NCBI GenBank assembly: GCA_052168315.1
Contig: JBQLZO010000040.1
Span: forward strand, 1-64,000
From: JBQLZO01 sp052168315
GTDB taxonomy: Bacteria; Planctomycetota; Phycisphaerae; Phycisphaerales; UBA1924
Direction of reading: 5' to 3'
Length of the DNA: 64,000 nucleotides
Shown here in pieces: positions 62,229-64,000 of the stretch. The notes under the pieces are model-generated. The model ran no database searches. It had not been told where the DNA came from and was given only the letters and a program-made list of their open reading frames with translations. The translations under genes were made by a program, and so were the position numbers. Each line of letters begins with the position of its first letter. Within the stretch, counting starts at the first letter, position 1.

Positions 62229-64000
62229 ATGAACCCCTCCCCCACCACCACTCGATTCCCGCTGACTGCCGCTGTGGTCGCCGCGGTCGCTGCCGCCGCA
62301 GGCACCGCGACGGCGGGCGCCGAGACCAAGGTCGAGCTTGAATCGGCGCTGCTGACGCCCTCGCCATCTGAGCGCGCAGCTCTCACGCCGACCAAGCTCA
62401 TCTCGCCGATCGCCGATGCGCTGGCATCGGTTCCCGACGATGTGCGGGCGTTCGATATGCACATCTCCACGCTCGCGAATCCGTTCCTGCAGGGGCGCAC
62501 GCCCGGCACACCGGGCTCCGAGGTCGCGAAGGCGTACATCGAGTTCTACCTGAAGCATGCGGGGCTCGTCCGCCCGTTCCAGTCCAACAGGATCGGACCG
62601 AACGATGCCGATGGCATGTCCTTCCGCCAGCCGTTCGAGCTTGGCGGCCGGACGGAGGTCGTCGCGCAGCGCGTGTCCGCCACGCCGGCCGTGGGCGGCG
62701 GCGCGATCTCCATGGTCGGGGGCGAAGACTTCAACGCGACCGGTCTCGGCTCGGGCGGCGAAGCCGAGGGGCAGGCGGTCTTCGTCGGCTACTCGACCGT
62801 AACCGACGAGTACGACGCGTATGCGCCAGAGCCCGACCTCGACCTGACCGGGAAGATCGCCGTCATGCTCCGCTTCGAGCCGATGGACGAGGTTGGGAAC
62901 AGCAAGTTCACCGGCGGGCGGTGGTCGGGGGCCGCCGGCTTCAACAGCAAGCTCCGCGCGGTCGCCGAGCGGAACCCCGCCGCGGTGGTGCTGATCAACC
63001 CGCCGAAGACTTCCGATCGACGCGGTGGAAGTCTGCTCCCGGCGGGCGGCGGCGGTCGGTCGATGCTCGATGTGCCCGTGTTCCACATGACCTCCGAGGC
63101 CGGCGACCGCTTGCTCTCGGCGCTCGACGGCGAGGGTCGCTCGCTCGCGGCGCTGCAGGCGCTGGCCGACAGCGAGCCGCACATCATCGCGTTCGACGGG
63201 CGGATCTCGCTCCTGGCCGATGTCGAGCGCACACCGCTGGTGCCGGAGAATGTCGCGGGGCTGCTCCCGGGGCGCGGCGATCTGGCCAACGAGTACATCG
63301 TCATCGGCGGGCACTTCGACCACACGGGCAACGGCGGGTTCGGCGAGCCGCAGACGCTCGCGCAGGTGCACGAGGGCGCCGACGACAACGCCTCGGGCAC
63401 GGCCGGAGTGCTGATCCTCGCCGACCGGCTCGCCAAGACCTACGCGTCGCTGCCCGAGGGTGCCCATGCGCGGTCGATCCTTTTCATCGCCTTCGATGCC
63501 GAGGAGTCGGGGCTGAACGGCGCAGCCCACTATGTCGCGAACCCGATCGCGCCGATCGAAGACCACATCCTCATGCTCAACATGGACATGATCGGGCGGA
63601 TCGTCGATGGCGGCGTCACGCTGCACGGCGTGCCATCGGCCATCGACTTCGAGCGATGGCTCACGCCGTTCATGGAGGCATCCCCGCTGTCGTTCAGCAT
63701 GCCGTCGTCCGTCAGCCGCCGCTCCGACCACGCGCCGTTCTACTTCGATGGCAACATGCCCGTGCTCTTCGCGATCTGCGACCCGCTGCACAGCGACTAC
63801 CACACCGATCGCGATGAGGCCTGGAAGATCAACCGCGTGGGCGCGGTGCAGGTGATCGACTTCTTCGAGAACATCGCGACCGCCGCAGCGCTGCAGCCGC
63901 AGCGGCTCGAGTACGCGCCGCCCACACAGCAGGCCGCGACCCAGCAGTCGCGCGTCATCGTCGGCGTGCTCCCGCAGACGGCCGAGGATGGCGGCGTGCT
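62229..64000 (+). CDS. Exported M28-family zinc metallopeptidase (cut by window end)
   Basis: The first 590 codons of a secreted peptidase. A signal peptide (to about 30, AAGTATAG) leads to a PA-type insert (about 170-340, VFVGYSTVTDEYDAYAPEP) and the M28 catalytic domain. All metal and catalytic residues of the family are seen: His362 and Asp364 (GGHFDHTG), Asp385 (GADDNASG), the Glu425-Glu426 pair (DAEESGL), Asp453 (NMDMIGR) and His525 (DYHTDRDE). The fold hydrolyses N-terminal residues of peptides or similar amide substrates. Translation continues past position 64000, so the C-terminus, where a sorting or dockerin tail could sit, is not visible. Confidence 0.93.
   Translation, partial: MNPSPTTTRFPLTAAVVAAVAAAAGTATAGAETKVELESALLTPSPSERAALTPTKLISPIADALASVPDDVRAFDMHISTLANPFLQGRTPGTPGSEVAKAYIEFYLKHAGLVRPFQSNRIGPNDADGMSFRQPFELGGRTEVVAQRVSATPAVGGGAISMVGGEDFNATGLGSGGEAEGQAVFVGYSTVTDEYDAYAPEPDLDLTGKIAVMLRFEPMDEVGNSKFTGGRWSGAAGFNSKLRAVAERNPAAVVLINPPKTSDRRGGSLLPAGGGGRSMLDVPVFHMTSEAGDRLLSALDGEGRSLAALQALADSEPHIIAFDGRISLLADVERTPLVPENVAGLLPGRGDLANEYIVIGGHFDHTGNGGFGEPQTLAQVHEGADDNASGTAGVLILADRLAKTYASLPEGAHARSILFIAFDAEESGLNGAAHYVANPIAPIEDHILMLNMDMIGRIVDGGVTLHGVPSAIDFERWLTPFMEASPLSFSMPSSVSRRSDHAPFYFDGNMPVLFAICDPLHSDYHTDRDEAWKINRVGAVQVIDFFENIATAAALQPQRLEYAPPTQQAATQQSRVIVGVLPQTAEDGGV

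Noticed and set aside
62208..63803. 531-codon minus-strand frame over the last gene
   Set aside because: The plus strand encodes a complete M28 catalytic core, so the minus frame is a shadow.
1..64000. CRISPR arrays, rRNA genes and complete insertion sequences
   Set aside because: No regularly spaced direct repeats with spacers, no rRNA-like stretch and no transposase with intact ends were seen; only a truncated IS1595-type remnant is present.

Overview
The window is high-GC DNA, dense with genes, and most likely chromosomal DNA of a Phycisphaerae-type planctomycete. The pointers are secreted proteins ending in a doubled EF-hand, dockerin-like module (…SDDL..LL.AFG…), an ECF sigma factor directly upstream of a large Ser/Thr kinase with a repeat tail, a chlamydial Hc1-like mini-histone, and a Gram-negative envelope toolkit (kdsD, an Lpt-like protein, two-partner secretion). 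This assignment rests on family patterns; no database search was run.

Layout. 1-4846: a TagH-like fragment, a DotU/TssL-like protein and an IcmF/TssM-like protein, i.e. part of a type VI secretion membrane complex. 4847-7636: a long leader, a vanadium-dependent haloperoxidase with a dockerin tail, and its terminator. 7725-13956: serC, a Gly/Trp/His-rich secreted protein, ftsW and murG, an Hc1-like histone and a FabZ-type dehydratase. 14003-24570: a UvrC-like protein without nuclease domains, manA, scpA, kdsD, a 1092-residue Lpt/OstA-like protein, tsaB, a PH-domain membrane protein and acpS. 24803-31455: a dockerin-tailed beta-solenoid protein, a thioredoxin-fold protein with a GGDEF/EAL protein, and a beta-propeller protein. 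31456-33362: a lower-GC accessory patch with two copies of a 92-bp hairpin repeat, a small membrane protein, an IS1595-type transposase remnant and a PD-(D/E)xK nuclease-like gene. 33373-39812: nuoG, a C39-like peptidase with a dockerin tail, metG and a DUF2007 zinc-ribbon protein. 40185-52705: a two-partner secretion pair, TpsB (1093 aa) and TpsA (2932 aa). 52814-53949: a YqjD/holin-like stress operon. 54376-56553: tRNA-Ala(UGC), then a lower-GC stretch with small unrecognised ORFs and a helix-turn-helix regulator. 56525-60050: an ECF sigma factor and a Ser/Thr kinase. 60811-64000: an Old Yellow Enzyme-type oxidoreductase and an M28 metallopeptidase cut by the window end.

How the genes fit together. 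Envelope biogenesis dominates: peptidoglycan (ftsW, murG), LPS core sugar and transport (kdsD, Lpt-like), acyl-ACP metabolism (FabZ-like, acpS) and export (TssL/TssM, TpsB/TpsA). Several large secreted proteins (haloperoxidase, beta-solenoid, C39-like peptidase, TpsA, M28 peptidase) suggest a bacterium that invests heavily in extracellular surfaces and enzymes. The most unusual items are the TpsA/TpsB pair with its internal repeat families, the paired hairpin repeats in the low-GC patch, the nuclease-less UvrC homologue and the set of dockerin-tailed proteins.
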